Positions 23,693 through 31,655 of a stretch of 32,362 nt of DNA are shown piece after piece (positions within the stretch are counted from its first letter, which is position 1; each line of letters starts with the position of its first letter). Origin of the DNA: Acidobacteriaceae bacterium (GTDB lineage: Bacteria > Acidobacteriota > Terriglobia > Terriglobales > Acidobacteriaceae); the NCBI GenBank assembly GCA_003134655.1, contig PLBY01000124.1:1-32362 (forward strand), in the 5' to 3' direction. The notes beneath the pieces are model-generated. The model ran no database searches. It saw only the letters and a list, made by a program, of their open reading frames with translations, and was not told the origin of the DNA. The position numbers and the translations under genes are program-made.

Positions 23693-24760
23693 TCATCGCA
23701 CAGCAGCCACCTCGGCAGCGATGACCTCTCCCATGTCGCGTGTACTGGCGTGCCCGCCGATGTCGCGGGTGCGAACATCGGAGTGGGCTAGAACCTTGAA
23801 GATGGCTTGTTCCACCGCGTGAGCGGCCTGCTTTTCGCCGAGGTGCTCCAACATCATCGCGCCCGACCAGATCTGCGCGACCGGGTTCGCGATCCCTTTT
23901 CCAGCAATGTCCGGAGCAGAGCCATGTACTGGCTCAAATAACGACGGACACTCGCGCTCGGGGTTCAGGTTGGCGGAAGGCGCCAGTCCCATCGATCCCA
24001 CAACCGCTGCGCCCAGATCGGAAAGAATGTCTCCGAACAGATTCGATCCCACCACCACGTCGAACCAGTCGGGATGCGCGACGAAATGCGCAGTCAGAAT
24101 GTCAATGTGGTACTGATCTGCCTTGACGTCTGGATACTTCTTCGAAATCGCCGCAAAGCGTTCGTCCCAGAAGGGCATGGCATAGACGATGCCATTGGAC
24201 TTCGTCGCCGAGGTCACATGCTTCTTGCGCGTGCGAGCTAGTTCAAACGCATAAGTAATGATGCGATCGCAGGCGCGGCGGGTGAAGATTGTCTCCTGCA
24301 TCGCCATGTCGAATTCAGTGTCTCGATTAAGGCGCCCGCCCACTTCTGAGTACTCACCTTCACTATTTTCGCGAACGATGATGAAGTCGATGTCTCCCGC
24401 CTTACGGCCGCTGAGCGGACTGGTGATTCCCTCCAGCAGGCGCGCGGGGCGACGGTTCACGTACTGCTTGAATCCCCGCCGGATCGGAATCAGCAGTCCC
24501 CACAGCGAAACGTGGTCGGCCACGCCCGGATAACCCACAGCTCCCAGATAGATGGCATCAAAAGAGCGCAATTGATCGAGACCATTCTCTGGCATCATCC
24601 GGCCCGTATTCAGATAGGTCTGGCAACTCCAGTCGAAATGCTGCCACGAGAGCGACAAATCAAACCGCCGAGCCGCTGCCTCGAGCACGCGAATGCCTTC
24701 GGGAACAACCTCGCGTCCAATCCCATCTCCTTCGATTACGGCGATCTGATAGTTCTTCAA
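23693..24760 (-). CDS. Tartrate / D-malate dehydrogenase-type decarboxylating dehydrogenase (TtuC/DmlA family)
   Basis: A 355-residue beta-decarboxylating dehydrogenase of the isocitrate/isopropylmalate superfamily, close in motif set to tartrate dehydrogenase/decarboxylase and D-malate dehydrogenase. Diagnostic segments are 'IAVIEGDGIGREVVPEGIRV', 'HFDWSCQTYL', 'VSLWGLLIPIRRGFKQYVN', 'RENSEGEYSEVGGR' (substrate loop), 'DQYHIDILTAHF' and 'NLFGDILSDLGAAVVGSMGL' (metal-binding Asp residues), and 'FEPVHGSAPDIAGKGIANP' (NAD site). All catalytic positions look intact. It converts tartrate or D-malate with NAD+ and Mn2+ or Mg2+ in the cytoplasm. The start is TTG at 24760, with GAGGAA just upstream. 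It is the third gene of a leftward operon after the PrpD-like gene (34 bp gap). Confidence 0.88.
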   Translation of the reverse strand: MKNYQIAVIEGDGIGREVVPEGIRVLEAAARRFDLSLSWQHFDWSCQTYLNTGRMMPENGLDQLRSFDAIYLGAVGYPGVADHVSLWGLLIPIRRGFKQYVNRRPARLLEGITSPLSGRKAGDIDFIIVRENSEGEYSEVGGRLNRDTEFDMAMQETIFTRRACDRIITYAFELARTRKKHVTSATKSNGIVYAMPFWDERFAAISKKYPDVKADQYHIDILTAHFVAHPDWFDVVVGSNLFGDILSDLGAAVVGSMGLAPSANLNPERECPSLFEPVHGSAPDIAGKGIANPVAQIWSGAMMLEHLGEKQAAHAVEQAIFKVLAHSDVRTRDIGGHASTRDMGEVIAAEVAAVR

Positions 24761-24794
24761 AGGTTCCTCGCAGTCAGAATTTTGTGAAACGGGG

Positions 24795-26324
24795 CTACAT
24801 GCTGCAAAGCGCCGTCAACGTGCGGATGTCAGACACGTCTTCGAGCTTGCGCACGAGTTCGATAACCTGGTTCGCCTTTGAGACCGGCCACTCCGCGAAT
24901 GCAGCACAGCCGCAGAATTTCTCCGCAACCTCGTCATAGCTCATGGGATTGGCTGGGCTGCCCTTGCCGAAATCCGCGCGGCCAGAAATCGTGCGTCCAT
25001 CCTTCAGCGTGATCTTGAGAATGGTCGTCATCTTATCGTATCCCGCTTTTTCTGCCACAGGATCGACATAGAAGTGAATGCGCTCGATCATCTTCTGCAC
25101 GTCCTCGCGATTCGCCATCGCATCCGTGTATTTGGTCTGATCCGCTTTCCCGTCCAGAAGAAGAATCGCGATACAAAACTCCATGCTGAACTTCGCCTGC
25201 AACCCTGTTTTCGGACGGTGATGCAGCAGGGTACTCTCCATGTTCCGACTCGCGCCAACCTCTACATGTTCGACATCGGCGGCTCGAATCGAGTTCTCGT
25301 GGATCAGGCGCAACAGTTCGGTCATGCCCGGATGAGTGAGTGAACCGGAGGGAAAGGGTTTGATAGAGACTCCTGGATTCTGGAGAGTCCAAGGCTTGCC
25401 CAGTCGATCGACAATCGCGGAGGGATCGTAAGTGCCGCCGTAGGCATGGAAGAAACCGCGCTGTGCTTCGAGAATCTGTTCCGCGGCCGTCCAGCCAATT
25501 GCCGCGAAGTCGGCGGCCACCACACCAGATTCCGTCGCGTGGCCCGCCTGAAACGGCTTCATCATTGTGCCGAAGTTTTCCCGGAGTCCGGCAGCGTGGC
25601 TGGCGGCGATCCCGAACGCCCGCGACGTGCGCACCACGTCCAGCCCTTTCAGCTTGGCGCAGGCGGAGGTTCCGCCGAAAACTCCGCACGTGCCGGTGGA
25701 ATGAAATCCATCTTCATAATGACGAGGCGAAATCGCTTCCGCGATCTTGCATTCCACTTCAACCCCAGCGTGGTAAGCGACGAGCAGATCCTTTCCGCTC
25801 CGGCCTTCGATCTCTGCTGTCGCCAAAGCGGCAGGAAGCACGCAGACCGTGGGGTGCACGAGCAAACCGTACACACGGTCCTTGGACGAGGCGAGCTGGG
25901 TGTCGTCGAAGTCATCCACGTGGATGGCGACACCGTTGGCAAAGGCGGCGAAGCGAGCGGGATACCGTACCACGGATCCCAGCACCGCTGCGCCGCCACT
26001 TGGGGGAGAAACGAAAGTCTTCAGGTACTCCTGGATAAGTCTCCAGGTCTCAGCCTTCGTCCCGCTGAGCGCCAGCCCCAAACCATCCAGAATGGACTTC
26101 TTGCCCAGTTCGAGCGGCTCCGCGGGGATGTCCGCGAACTTCAGGTTCACGACAAACTCGGCCACATACGCGGTCAGCTTTTGAACTTGTGGGAACTTCT
26201 CTTCGGCGTACGTCTGAGCTGTCTCGGCGCCGGCAAACATCGGGCTTGGGGCGCCTATGAACCCTAGCGTGGCTCCTGCCGCCGCATCCCTCAAGAAATC
26301 ACGTCTTCTCATGTCCTTACTCAT
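24795..26324 (-). CDS. MmgE/PrpD-family protein with Tat signal peptide
   Basis: A 509-residue MmgE/PrpD-fold protein, a family that includes 2-methylcitrate dehydratase and cis-aconitate decarboxylase. The N-terminus 'MRRRDFLRDAAAGATLGFIG' carries a twin-arginine motif (RRDFL) followed by a hydrophobic region and a probable cleavage site (MFAGAETA), so it should be exported folded. The body has family landmarks: 'KKSILDGLGLALSG', 'NGVAIHVDDFDDT' (active-site His-Asp region), 'HPTVCVLPAALATAEIEG', 'GFHSTGTCGVFGGTSACAKL' and 'MMKPFQAGHATESGVVAADFA'. Characterised PrpD enzymes are cytoplasmic, so export is notable. The start codon ATG 26324 lies 12 bp past the stop of the upstream amidohydrolase reading frame. 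ATG 26312 is an alternative that keeps the Tat motif. Its substrate is inferred to be a hydroxylated di/tricarboxylate. Confidence 0.87.
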   Translation of the reverse strand: MSKDMRRRDFLRDAAAGATLGFIGAPSPMFAGAETAQTYAEEKFPQVQKLTAYVAEFVVNLKFADIPAEPLELGKKSILDGLGLALSGTKAETWRLIQEYLKTFVSPPSGGAAVLGSVVRYPARFAAFANGVAIHVDDFDDTQLASSKDRVYGLLVHPTVCVLPAALATAEIEGRSGKDLLVAYHAGVEVECKIAEAISPRHYEDGFHSTGTCGVFGGTSACAKLKGLDVVRTSRAFGIAASHAAGLRENFGTMMKPFQAGHATESGVVAADFAAIGWTAAEQILEAQRGFFHAYGGTYDPSAIVDRLGKPWTLQNPGVSIKPFPSGSLTHPGMTELLRLIHENSIRAADVEHVEVGASRNMESTLLHHRPKTGLQAKFSMEFCIAILLLDGKADQTKYTDAMANREDVQKMIERIHFYVDPVAEKAGYDKMTTILKITLKDGRTISGRADFGKGSPANPMSYDEVAEKFCGCAAFAEWPVSKANQVIELVRKLEDVSDIRTLTALCSM

Positions 26325-26336
26325 CGTCGGTCCCGT

Positions 26337-27620
26337 TCATTTCAGTTCGTTCTTGAATACGTGGCCGCCCTTCATCACGAACTTCACGCGCTCGAGTTCG
26401 GTGATATCTGCAAGCGGATCCGCCGCGATGGCGACCAAATCGGCGAACTTGCCAGCTTCCACGGAGCCGACTCGATCCTGCTATCCCATCAACTGCGCCG
26501 CTTCCGACGTGGCAGCTCGTATGGCCTGCACCGGAGTCATGCCAAACTTCACCATGTACGCGAACTCCCTTGTTTGCGTGCCGTGAGGAAACGGTCCAAC
26601 CCCGGAGCCGAATGCGATCTTGACTCCCGCTGCTACGGCCTTTCGAAAGCTATGTTCGGAGACCTCTGCGACACTGTGTCCTCCGTACTTCTTCATGTCG
26701 TGCTCACGATCCATCTGGTAGTGGTAGAGGGTCGGCACCAGGCAAATTCCCTTCTGCACCATCAGGTTGATGTCACCGTCGTCCAGCTCGGCTCCGTGTT
26801 CAATCGACTCGACGCCAGCGTTGAGGCAGTTGCGCAGGCCTTCTCCAGCGAAAGCGTGGCAGGAAACCTTGCGTCTCTTCTTATGAGCCTCGTCGACGAT
26901 GGCGTTCACTTCCTCTGCGGTGAAGGTTGGCGGGCTCACCAATTTCCCATCGCTTGTGAAATGAAAGTCGTAGGCTGCATATAACTTGATCAGGTCCGCG
27001 TCGTGAGCTACCTGCTCCCGCACCGCTTCACGAGCCGCCCAGGGTGAGTCCACCACCTGCAGCGCATTGGGCAGCGGAACTTCGGGTGAATAGCCGCGCA
27101 TGATGAACCCGCCGGTGGCTTGAATTCCCCTGGTCGCCACCTGCATGCGAGGGCCAGTCACAATGCCGCGGTCAATCGCATTGCGCAGATCCACGTCGCT
27201 GTACATCGCACCCAGCGTCTTCAGGTCACGCAGCGTGGTAAAGCCAACCATCAAGTCTTTCTGCGCGTTGGCGAGTGCAGTCAGCGTGCGGTACTGATAG
27301 GAATCGCGCAGGATCTGGTTATCGAAGTCGGGTCCGTCTCCGAAAACGTGAGTGTGGGCATCGATGAGTCCGGGAAGAACGGTGGGGTGAATCAGGTCCA
27401 CGACTTCAGCATTTGCGGGCACCTGCACTTGCGCGGCGGGGCCGACCTTAACAATACGATCGGCGTTGATCAGGATCACCTGATTGGCGGCGAGTTTATC
27501 CGTCCCGTCGAACAGGCGTCCGGCGCGAACCGCAATCCAGTGATCCGCAGGCGCGTTCGATTGAGCGGAAGACAGTGTGCAGACGAATAGCAGGAGGCCG
27601 ACAATATATTTCTTAACCAT
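26337..27620 (-). pseudogene. Exported imidazolonepropionase-like amidohydrolase with in-frame amber codon
   Basis: From ATG 27620 the frame encodes a signal peptide (KKYIVGLLLFVCTLSSAQS) and a metal-dependent amidohydrolase. Metal ligands are seen in 'LIDAHTHVF' (HxH), 'LIKLYAAY', 'SCHAFAGEGL' and 'ESIEHGAEL'. Translation meets TAG at 26481-26483, right after 'SEAAQLMG'. Past it the same frame continues for 47 sense codons ('QDRVGSVEAGKFADLVAI', 'DPLADITELERVKFVMKGG') to TGA at 26337-26339, a typical amidohydrolase end. Family members usually have Trp (TGG) at the TAG position. In addition, the expected metal/catalytic Asp in 'AFGSDVGPFPHG'-like loops is Gly340 here (AFGSGVGPFPHG). Two independent defects suggest decay. 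TAG is also the true stop of several genes in the window, so recoding is unlikely. It was probably the first gene of the operon with the PrpD-like and dehydrogenase genes. Confidence 0.82.
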
Positions 27621-27666
27621 GGCGGGATGCAATCGTGGCGGGTATACATTAACATCCCATGAAGGC

Positions 27667-27723
27667 CAGATGAAACGTTATTCAGGATCGCTCCCCCCTC
27701 CTTTCTGAACGACTTTTCATCTG
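27667..27723. promoter_or_regulatory. Inverted repeat in the divergent regulatory region
   Basis: CAGATGAAA at 27667-27675 and TTTCATCTG at 27715-27723 form a 9-bp perfect inverted repeat with 39 bases between. It lies in the 157-bp gap separating the leftward amidohydrolase operon from the rightward regulator gene. It could be an operator serving both directions, possibly for the adjacent OmpR-type regulator. No clear -35/-10 is named, though TATACT at 27754-27759 is a candidate -10. Confidence 0.35.
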
Positions 27724-27777
27724 ACTTCGCTAACGATTCCGGGCAAACCGCAATATACTTGCTGGGCCGGAGACGCC

Positions 27778-28458
27778 ATGCGCATACTGTTGGTCGAGGA
27801 CGAACAGAAAGTATCCACCTTCGTCGCGCGCGGATTGACCGAGGAAAGATTTGCGGTCGATATTGCGGCCGACGGCAAGGCGGGCCTCGATCTTGCCACG
27901 ACGTACCACTACGATCTGGTGATTCTCGATCTTATGTTGCCTACACTCGACGGCAGCCAGGTTCTTCGCCGCATTCGGAAGGACAATGTTGAGGTCCCGG
28001 TGCTGATCCTGACCGCTCGCGACGCGGTAGCCGACAAGGTCGGAAATTTTGAGGCCGGGGCCGATGACTACCTGACCAAGCCTTTCGCCTTTGCCGAACT
28101 GCTGGTTCGGGTGAAAGCGTTGCTGCGGCGCGGACCGGTTACGCGCAGCAGCGTGGTGCGCGTCGCTGATCTCGAACTCGATCGACTGTCGCAGCAGGTC
28201 AAGCGCGCGGGCAAACGGATCGACTTAACCGCCAAAGAATATTCCTTGCTGGAATACCTGATGTCGAACGCCGGGCGGGTTCTCTCGCGAACCATGATCA
28301 TCGAACACGTCTGGGATCAGAGTTTCGATGGCGTCACCAATATCGTGGACGTCTACGTTCGACACCTGCGAAACAAGGTGGACGACTCGTTTCCGCAGAA
28401 GCTGATTAGTACCGTCCGCGGCGTTGGCTACTCCATCGGTCACGGAACACAGCCATGA
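27778..28458 (+). CDS. OmpR/CusR-type response regulator
   Basis: A 226-residue two-component response regulator. The receiver domain (residues 1-115) has acidic pocket E7/D8, phospho-acceptor D51 in 'LVILDLMLP', the conserved Thr in 'LILTARD', and Lys in 'DDYLTKPF'. The C-terminal OmpR/PhoB winged helix (about 128-222) shows 'IDLTAKEYSLLEYLM', 'VLSRTMIIEHVWD', 'VDVYVRHLRNKVD' and 'ISTVRGVGYSI'. Closest family resemblance is to CusR/CopR-type regulators. GGAG lies about 8 bases before ATG 27778. The stop overlaps the start of the kinase gene by 4 bp (ATGA), indicating translational coupling. Being divergent from the organic-acid operon and upstream of a citrate-type symporter, it may regulate them (inference). 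Confidence 0.95.
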   Translation: MRILLVEDEQKVSTFVARGLTEERFAVDIAADGKAGLDLATTYHYDLVILDLMLPTLDGSQVLRRIRKDNVEVPVLILTARDAVADKVGNFEAGADDYLTKPFAFAELLVRVKALLRRGPVTRSSVVRVADLELDRLSQQVKRAGKRIDLTAKEYSLLEYLMSNAGRVLSRTMIIEHVWDQSFDGVTNIVDVYVRHLRNKVDDSFPQKLISTVRGVGYSIGHGTQP

Positions 28459-29873
28459 ACCCACGCTCTCTCCGTTTTCGTATTACCGCGTGGTACGCCG
28501 GCTTGCTGGCTGGAACGTTGATGATGTTCGGAGTCTCGGTTTATCTGGGACTCGAGCGATATCTCGATTGGACTCTTCAGCGGACGCTGGCCTCGGAGTG
28601 CCGAACCATCGCCACAGAATTGCTCTCGCAGTTTCCGACCAAGAACCCGGCGTGGCTCGCCACTGAGATTAATGAAGCATATGCCCCCGAAGTGAACGGA
28701 CGCTTTATTCGTGTCGTCCGCGAAGGCGTGGACGTTGCCTATGTTTCGGGCGCGCCGAAGGATGGCACCTTTGATCCTTCTCGAATTCCTTTACCCACGG
28801 ACCAGGAAAAGGATGCTCCGCGAAAGCTGCAATTCGGAGCCGGCAGTCGCCTGCTCATCAACACGATGGGATTCACGGCCCCCGATGGCAGTCGGTTCCT
28901 GGTGGAGAGTGGCGCTCCCTACAACCAGACCGAAGTCGTTCTGCACGGTCTTTTGGTAACCCTGGCGATCTACATGCCCTTCATTGTTTCGCTGGCGGTG
29001 GCGGGCGGTTACTGGCTGATGCGGCGGTCTCTTCAGCCCGTGGACGAAATCACAAGGAGGGCCGAAGGTATCACTTCCACAAACTTGAGCGAGCGCCTGC
29101 CGGTGATCTGCACCGGCGACGAATTGGAGCGACTGTCAATATCCCTGAACCGCATGATCGAGAGACTCGACGAGGCTTTCCAGCACATCAACCGTTTTTC
29201 CGCGGATGCCTCTCACGAACTGCGAACGCCCTTGACGATCCTGCAGTTGGAGTTAGAAGGGATCGCACAGAGCCATCGTGGAGAATCGGGCCTGGGAGAC
29301 CATATCGGCAGCGCCCTGGAAGAAACCCATCGCATGTCGCGAATCGTCGAAAGTCTGCTGGCGATCTCCCGCCTGGACGCCGGCGAAGTGAAGATGGAAA
29401 AGGTGCATATCGATCTGGGGGACCTCGTTGCGTCCACCGCAAGCGAAATGGCGTTGCTTGCCGACGAGAAAGCCATCCGGTTGCGCACTCTTGGCACAAC
29501 CGGCGTTTGCGTGGAAGGGGACAAGACCAGGCTGCAGCAGGTCATCGTGAACCTCATCGACAACGCCATTAAATACACCCACGAGGGCGGCAGAGTCGAG
29601 GTCAGCGTCGGCAGAGAAGAAACCGTCGCCGTCCTTGAAGTCTCCGACAATGGTCCAGGCATTCCCGCCGACTGTTTGCCCCACGTGTTCGAGCGCTTTT
29701 ACCGCGCCGACAAGGCGCGCTCACGCGCCAGTGGCGGAGCCGGACTCGGCCTCTCCATCGTGAAGGCGATCTGTGCTGCACATGCCGCCGAAGTGACGGT
29801 CTCAAGTCAGCCAGGACAGGGAACCTGTTTTCGCGTGGAACTTCCGTTGCTCCCTGTTCTAGCCAGCGACTGA
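28455..29873 (+). CDS. Membrane sensor histidine kinase, CusS-like architecture
   Basis: A 472-residue sensor kinase. Span 1 lies at about residues 12-32 and a periplasmic sensor region at about 35-165. Span 2 ('LLVTLAIYMPFIVSLAVAGG') and a HAMP linker ('LQPVDEITRRAEGI') follow. The HisKA domain has phospho-acceptor H254 in 'FSADASHELRTPLTIL'. The ATPase domain has an N box ('NLIDNAIKYTHEGG'), G1 ('DNGPGIPADC'), an F box ('FERFYRADKARS') and G2 ('GGAGLGLSIVKAI'). All catalytic motifs are present. It autophosphorylates and passes phosphate to the preceding response regulator. The architecture resembles heavy-metal sensors, but the periplasmic region (130 residues) has no obvious metal-binding Met/His clusters, so the ligand is open. 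ATG at 28455 overlaps the regulator stop by 4 bp. Confidence 0.94.
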   Translation: MNPRSLRFRITAWYAGLLAGTLMMFGVSVYLGLERYLDWTLQRTLASECRTIATELLSQFPTKNPAWLATEINEAYAPEVNGRFIRVVREGVDVAYVSGAPKDGTFDPSRIPLPTDQEKDAPRKLQFGAGSRLLINTMGFTAPDGSRFLVESGAPYNQTEVVLHGLLVTLAIYMPFIVSLAVAGGYWLMRRSLQPVDEITRRAEGITSTNLSERLPVICTGDELERLSISLNRMIERLDEAFQHINRFSADASHELRTPLTILQLELEGIAQSHRGESGLGDHIGSALEETHRMSRIVESLLAISRLDAGEVKMEKVHIDLGDLVASTASEMALLADEKAIRLRTLGTTGVCVEGDKTRLQQVIVNLIDNAIKYTHEGGRVEVSVGREETVAVLEVSDNGPGIPADCLPHVFERFYRADKARSRASGGAGLGLSIVKAICAAHAAEVTVSSQPGQGTCFRVELPLLPVLASD

Positions 29874-29952
29874 CCCAACGCTGGCTCACGGCGATCTAAA
29901 TCGGAACGCGCGATTCTGTAGTGGCTGAGAGTTCTCGGACTAAACAAATCCT

Positions 29953-31315
29953 ATGGGCGAATCTGCGCTTCCGACCACGCCAACCTCCTTCAATGTACTC
30001 GCACCGCAAGATCGAAAATCAAAGATCTGGTCCGTGATATGCGTCTCCAGCGGCAATTTCCTGGAGATGTACGACTTCATGGTCTTCGGCTATTATGCCG
30101 CCGCGATTGGCAACGCGTTCTTTCCGAGCGGGAACCCGTTCGTATCCTTAATGCTGTCGCTGATGACCTTTGGGGCCGGCTTCCTGATGCGCCCACTCGG
30201 CGCCATCGTGCTCGGCGCCTACACCGATCTCCACGGACGCCGCGCCGGCCTGATTCTGACGCTAGGCCTGATGTCGGTGGGGATCATTTCCATAGCCTGC
30301 ATGCCCGGATACGCCTCAATCGGCCTGCTCGCTCCGCTGCTTGTGCTGGTTGGCCGTCTGCTTCAGGGTTTTTCAGCCGGCATGGAGTTGGGTGGCGTAT
30401 CGGTCTACTTGTCGGAGATCGCCACGCCGGGGCACAAGGGCTTCTATGTCAGTTGGCAATCGGCGAGTCAGCAAGTGGCCGTCATGTTCGCGGCCCTAGT
30501 CGGAGTCGTACTAAGTTCCACTCTGCCGCCGCAGAAAATGATGATTTGGGGGTGGCGTGTCCCATTGCTTCTGGGTTGTGTGATTATTCCATTCCTCTTC
30601 AGACTGAGACGTTCTCTCCAGGAGACCGACGAGTTCGTTGCCCGCAAGCACAAGCCGAATGTGTCGGAGATTCTGCACTCGCTCACTGCCAGCTGGCGGA
30701 TCGTGATGATTGGAACCATGCTGGTGACGATGACCACGGTATCTTTTTACATGATCACGGCTTATACGCCGACGTTCGGAAACTCTGTGCTTCACCTGGC
30801 CAGCATTGACAGTCTGATCGCCACCCTTTGCGTGGGCGCCTCCAATCTCTATCTGGCTTCCTGTAATGGGATCTCTTTCCGACAGGGTAGGACGCCGGCC
30901 GCTGCTTTTTGTCTGCACGGCACTGATGTTGGTCACGGCCTATCCGGCGATGTTGTGGCTGGTTCGTGAACCATCTTTCTCGAAGTTGCTCGTGATCGAA
31001 CTCTGGCTGTCTTTCATCTATGGCAGCTACAACGGCGCCATGGTCGTTTTTCTGACCGAGATCATGCCGGTCAGCGTGCGGACGTCTGGTTTCGCACTTG
31101 CCTACAGCCTCGCCACTGCCATCTTCGGAGGTTTCACGCCCGCCATCAGCACCTACATGATTCACTTGACCGGAAACCTAGCGGTCCCAGGGCTGTGGTT
31201 GTGCTTTGCTGCCGCGTGCGGCCTTGTGGCGGCGCTTTTAGCCAGACCTCATTCAGATGAGAGCGGCCTCCAGCGGCAACTGACTCCTCTCGCGCCTCCT
31301 ACCCTGTCGAGGTAG
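29953..31315 (+). pseudogene. MHS-family citrate/tricarballylate-type H+ symporter, frameshifted
   Basis: The first reading frame from ATG 29953 encodes an MFS transporter of the metabolite:H+ symporter family, close in motifs to citrate-proton symporters: 'GNFLEMYDFMVFGYYA', 'FGAGFLMRPLGAIVLGAY', 'LVLVGRLLQGFSAGMELGGV', 'SVYLSEIATPGHKGFY' and 'SWQSASQQVAVM'. After 'GASNLY' (30852) the frame becomes nonsense and stops at 30969. The next frame resumes exactly with 'WLPVMGSLSDRVGRRPLL' from TGG 30854 and continues through 'EIMPVSVRTSGFALAYSLA' to the stop at 31315. Removing one base near 30853 restores a protein of about 454 residues. The fault is a one-base insertion in the genome or an assembly error. 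The gene follows the histidine kinase by 79 bp on the same strand and probably belongs to that transcript. Confidence 0.85.
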
Positions 31316-31325
31316 CACTCTCCAC

Positions 31326-31544
31326 CTACTTCATGTAGCTCGGAATTCCGTGCGAGGTTGGCGTCCGCCGCTTGCATTTGTGCGCGATGAACTGTTTTTG
31401 GACGAAGGCGTGTGCATCCTGAGGCCGGACGATAGTCTCCGGATCTGCCGTGAACTCGGCATTGCAATATTCACATACGCCAAGCACAGGAATATTGTTC
31501 TCTCGTTTGACGATCTTAAACTTGCGTTTCGCGGCGTTTTGCAG
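31326..31544 (-). CDS. Small Cys-rich (zinc-finger-like) protein, start codon uncertain
   Basis: A short leftward frame with a clear protein signature. It reads 'KRKFKIVKRENNIPVLGV', then 'CEYCNAEFTADPE', then 'FVQKQFIAHKCKRRTP', ending at TAG 31326-31328. The CxxC plus HxC arrangement looks like a small zinc-binding fold, and I recall similar small proteins in Acidobacteriota whose function is unknown. No ATG, GTG or TTG precedes the conserved 'KRKF' in frame. A stop lies only 6 bases upstream of CTG 31544, and GTG 31487 would remove the basic N-terminus. An ATG in another frame (31557, 'MHLSTAKR') would join the conserved frame if a 10-base segment were removed: AAACGC is repeated with a 10-base period there. 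The gene may therefore be frame-broken at its start, or initiate at CTG. Confidence 0.5.
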   Translation of the reverse strand: MQNAAKRKFKIVKRENNIPVLGVCEYCNAEFTADPETIVRPQDAHAFVQKQFIAHKCKRRTPTSHGIPSYMK

Positions 31545-31605
31545 TGCTTAGGTGCATGGCTGCCCTCCGCGGCGCGGATCGAGTGGATGGCAGGTCGGTG
31601 GCACG

Positions 31606-31627
31606 AAAAGGCGGACGTAACTCCGCC
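31606..31627 (-). terminator. Intrinsic terminator of the ABM-like gene
   Basis: On the minus strand, GGCGGA-GTTACG-TCCGCC (31627-31610) forms a 6-bp perfect GC-rich stem followed at once by TTTT (31609-31606). It begins about 30 bases after the stop of the leftward gene at 31656. Confidence 0.7.
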
Positions 31628-31655
31628 TCCTCGCGCCCAACCAAACTCAGAGCGT

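Noticed and set aside
25446..26267. Rightward open frame (273 codons) opposite the PrpD-like gene
   Set aside because: Low-complexity shadow frame antisense to a well-supported gene.
26481..26483. Amber codon as a recoded amino acid (pyrrolysine or stop reassignment)
   Set aside because: TAG is used as the real stop of the TonB receptor, the phosphatase and the second propeller gene, and the affected protein also lacks a key Asp; a nonsense mutation is simpler.
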